From the NCBI GenBank assembly GCA_963693035.2, contig CAXMMQ010000007.1:434001-498000 (forward strand): a stretch of DNA of 64,000 nt, in the 5' to 3' direction. Shown here piece by piece: positions 62,501 to 64,000 of the stretch. Source of the DNA: Lichenicoccus sp963693035. Its GTDB lineage: Bacteria; Pseudomonadota; Alphaproteobacteria; Acetobacterales; Acetobacteraceae. A program made the position numbers and the translations under genes. The notes below the pieces were generated by a model that was given only the letters and a program-made list of their open reading frames with translations, did no database searches and was not told where the DNA came from. Position 1 is the first letter of the stretch. The number at the start of each line of letters is the position of its first letter.

Positions 62501-63059
62501 GCCGATTACGGCAGGAATGCAGCGCAACCCGCAGATCCTGCGCTAAAACCCGTCGCGCCACCTCGTCCAGGTAGAGCCCGATCTCCTCGCGCACGCCGTG
62601 TGCGAGCAGGTGCACGCGCACGATCGAGCCGGGACGGTCTTGCAGGTCGACGCGCAGCCAGTACGGCTGCAGCCGCCGCTCGGATTGTCGTCCGGCGGCA
62701 TCGACGCGGGTCAGCCGGAGACTCCGCTCGCGGAGCTCGACCGTCTCGGCACGGCGCAGGTCGCGCGCGTTGCGATGCAGCAGCACGCAGGCGAGCAGAA
62801 CTTCCAGGCCGCAGAAGCCCGGAACCGGCCACGCCCCGAGCACCCAGAACAAGGTGCCGATGGCCATGCTTGCACCGGTCAGCAGCAGGATCACGATGAT
62901 CCGCGCGTTCGCCGACAGGCTGGCGTTCGGCCGCATGCGCGCCTCGAACAGCAAACGGCCCCACTCCGCCTCGTCGTCGGCGAAGCGGTCCGCAATCGCG
63001 CCAATGCTCTGCCCATGGCCCATGCCGCCAACATGGAACCGCACCCGTCCTGCCGCCAT
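62478..63059 (-). CDS. DUF2244 domain-containing membrane protein
   Basis: A 193-aa protein of the DUF2244 family: LFEARMRPNASLSANARIIVI followed by two transmembrane helices (residues ~52-75 and 78-95), then HRNARDLRRAETVELRERSLRLTRVD and the C-terminal YWLRVDL...VHLLAHGVREEIGLYLDEVARRVLAQDLRVAL. Members stand next to nth in many alphaproteobacteria; no function is established. The ATG at 63059 starts close to the divergent nth; an internal ATG at 63023 is an alternative. Confidence 0.85.
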   Translation of the reverse strand: MAAGRVRFHVGGMGHGQSIGAIADRFADDEAEWGRLLFEARMRPNASLSANARIIVILLLTGASMAIGTLFWVLGAWPVPGFCGLEVLLACVLLHRNARDLRRAETVELRERSLRLTRVDAAGRQSERRLQPYWLRVDLQDRPGSIVRVHLLAHGVREEIGLYLDEVARRVLAQDLRVALHSCRNRRYDNFLD

Positions 63060-63067
63060 AGAGCAGC

Positions 63068-63910
63068 ATGGCCAAGCCGATCACGAAGATCCCGACAGCA
63101 TCGCAAAAACCGGTCAAGCGAGCGGGAAAAGCAAGGCCCGGCGTCGCGCGGATGCCGCGCGCCGATGTGCGGCACTTCATCGAGGCGCTGGCGCTGGCCA
63201 ACCCGAATGCCGAAAGCGAGCTGACCTACACCGATCCGTTCACCCTGCTGGTCGCGGTGGTGCTGTCCGCGCAGGCGACCGACGCCTCGGTCAACAAGGC
63301 GACTGTTGGCCTGTTCGCCGCCGCCCCCGACCCGGCCGCCATGGCAGCGCTCGGCGAGGACGGGATCGCCTCGCGCATCCGCACCATCGGGCTCTGGCGG
63401 GCCAAGGCGCGCAACGTGCTGGCGCTGAGCCGGACGCTGCTGGAGACGCATCGCGGCGCGGTGCCGAACGACCGCGACGCGCTCGAGGCGCTGCCCGGCG
63501 TCGGCCGCAAGACCGCCAACGTCGTGCTGAACGTCGCCTTCGGGCACAGCACGATGGCGGTCGACACGCACATCTTCCGCATCGGCAACCGCACCGGTCT
63601 TGCGCCCGGCGCCACCCCGCGCGCCGTCGAGGACCTGCTGGTCGCCCGCATCCCGCCCGCCATGCTGCGCCCGGCGCATCACTGGCTGATCCTGCACGGC
63701 CGCTATGTCTGTCGCGCCCGCGCGCCGGAATGCTGGCGCTGCGCCGCCCGCGAATGGTGCCGCTACAAGGAGAAGCGCGCCTCGCCCGCCGTTCCGGCCG
63801 ACGCCGATCCGCTGCCGCCGCCGGAGCAATCCAAAGCGGGCGTCAGTCCGGGAGCGCCATCGGCAACTTCGGCAGCGCCCTGTGGCCCGGCACCGGTATC
63901 CAGGGCCTGA
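63068..63910 (+). CDS. nth: Endonuclease III
   Basis: Bifunctional DNA glycosylase/AP lyase for oxidised pyrimidines. The 280-aa protein has the HhH motif LPGVGRKTANVVLN with the catalytic Lys, the catalytic Asp in AVDTHIFRIGN and the 4Fe-4S cluster CRARAPECWRCAAREWC (Cys-x6-Cys-x2-Cys-x5-Cys). A basic N-terminal extension of ~28 residues precedes the conserved core and the C-terminus runs ~45 residues past the cluster with a Pro/Ala-rich tail, both beyond the E. coli length of 211. Its end overlaps the convergent gene at 63843 by 68 bp. Confidence 0.95.
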   Translation: MAKPITKIPTASQKPVKRAGKARPGVARMPRADVRHFIEALALANPNAESELTYTDPFTLLVAVVLSAQATDASVNKATVGLFAAAPDPAAMAALGEDGIASRIRTIGLWRAKARNVLALSRTLLETHRGAVPNDRDALEALPGVGRKTANVVLNVAFGHSTMAVDTHIFRIGNRTGLAPGATPRAVEDLLVARIPPAMLRPAHHWLILHGRYVCRARAPECWRCAAREWCRYKEKRASPAVPADADPLPPPEQSKAGVSPGAPSATSAAPCGPAPVSRA

Positions 63911-64000
63911 GCCCGCGATCGTCCTGGACCGAGACGATGCTGACGCCGCCCGGTGCGAACCAGATCGCCTGCGCACCCTGGCGCCAGACCGTGAACCGGT
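63843..64000 (-). CDS. comEC: Probable ComEC/Rec2 family protein (3' end only)
   Basis: The minus strand at the right edge reads RFTVWRQGAQAIWFAPGGVS, then IVSVQDDRGLRPWIPVPGHR and ends ALPD-stop at 63843. The pattern (GAQAIWF..GGV.....R..RPW) resembles the last strand region of ComEC metallo-beta-lactamase domains of alphaproteobacteria as I recall it. Only 51 residues are visible, so the call is tentative. The stop lies inside the nth gene (68-bp convergent overlap). Confidence 0.45.
   Translation of the reverse strand, partial: RFTVWRQGAQAIWFAPGGVSIVSVQDDRGLRPWIPVPGHRALPKLPMALPD

Overview
The window looks like chromosomal DNA of a high-GC alphaproteobacterium, most likely Acetobacteraceae (Rhodospirillales). 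The basis is gene content and order (rpsT, mutM, ubiE-coaBC-dut, rpoD-dnaG-yqeY, carA-carB-greA, DUF2244/nth), GC-rich third codon positions throughout, and a carbamoyl-phosphate synthase small subunit carrying an N-terminal HTH-like domain. This placement is inferred from family knowledge; no search was run. I saw no rRNA, tRNA, CRISPR array, transposase or prophage genes.

Layout. 1-3.7 kb: the 5' part of rpsT, mutM, then the ubiE-coaBC-dut operon. 3.7-8.1 kb: a multi-hairpin intergenic repeat, a NitT/TauT-type ABC transporter without a binding protein (two-domain permease plus ATPase with a C-terminal extra domain), and a YpfJ-type metallopeptidase. 8.1-15 kb is accessory: a family 2 glycosyltransferase, a tautomerase-MFS-MarR operon with a decayed second tautomerase, a cut-off short-chain dehydrogenase, and a large patatin-like membrane protein. 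15-23.2 kb: a complete Kdp potassium-uptake operon (small ORF, kdpF, A, B, C, D, E). 23.2-26.4 kb: aldo/keto reductase with divergent TetR, and cyclopropane fatty acid synthase. 26.4-27.9 kb: rpsF-rpsR-rplI with a clear terminator. 28-32.8 kb: a tightly packed four-gene cluster (661-aa protein of unknown family, FAD oxidoreductase, epimerase, TIM-barrel isomerase) that looks like surface-glycan metabolism. 32.8-39.2 kb: tonB, a GNAT gene, rpoD, dnaG, yqeY.

39.3-45.9 kb: carA (with the HTH-like fusion), carB, greA and threonine ammonia-lyase. 46-47.4 kb: dodecin, upp, msrB. 47.5-54.7 kb: a run of plus-strand genes: a 42-aa acidic protein, gpmI, an EnvC-like factor, a CtpA-type protease, a divergent polysaccharide deacetylase, rppH and an RhtA-like exporter. 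The gpmI-envC-ctpA-deacetylase-rppH block is a cell-envelope/division arrangement common in alphaproteobacteria. 54.7-58.9 kb is a decayed accessory patch: a secreted beta-propeller-like protein, a truncated copy of an ABC exporter 3' end, an MDR oxidoreductase with divergent TetR, and a broken GNAT gene, ending at the intact ABC exporter. 60.9-64 kb: DUF1203, an HD-GYP phosphodiesterase, DUF2244, nth, and the 3' end of a probable comEC.

The most interesting items are the DNA-binding-like domain fused to CarA with a set of TTCCCA/GGGAA motifs in its leader, the four-hairpin repeat whose second copy supplies the carA stop codon, the unrecognised 661-aa protein in the glycan-like cluster, and several precisely placed gene-decay events. 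I saw no obvious defence or mobile system.
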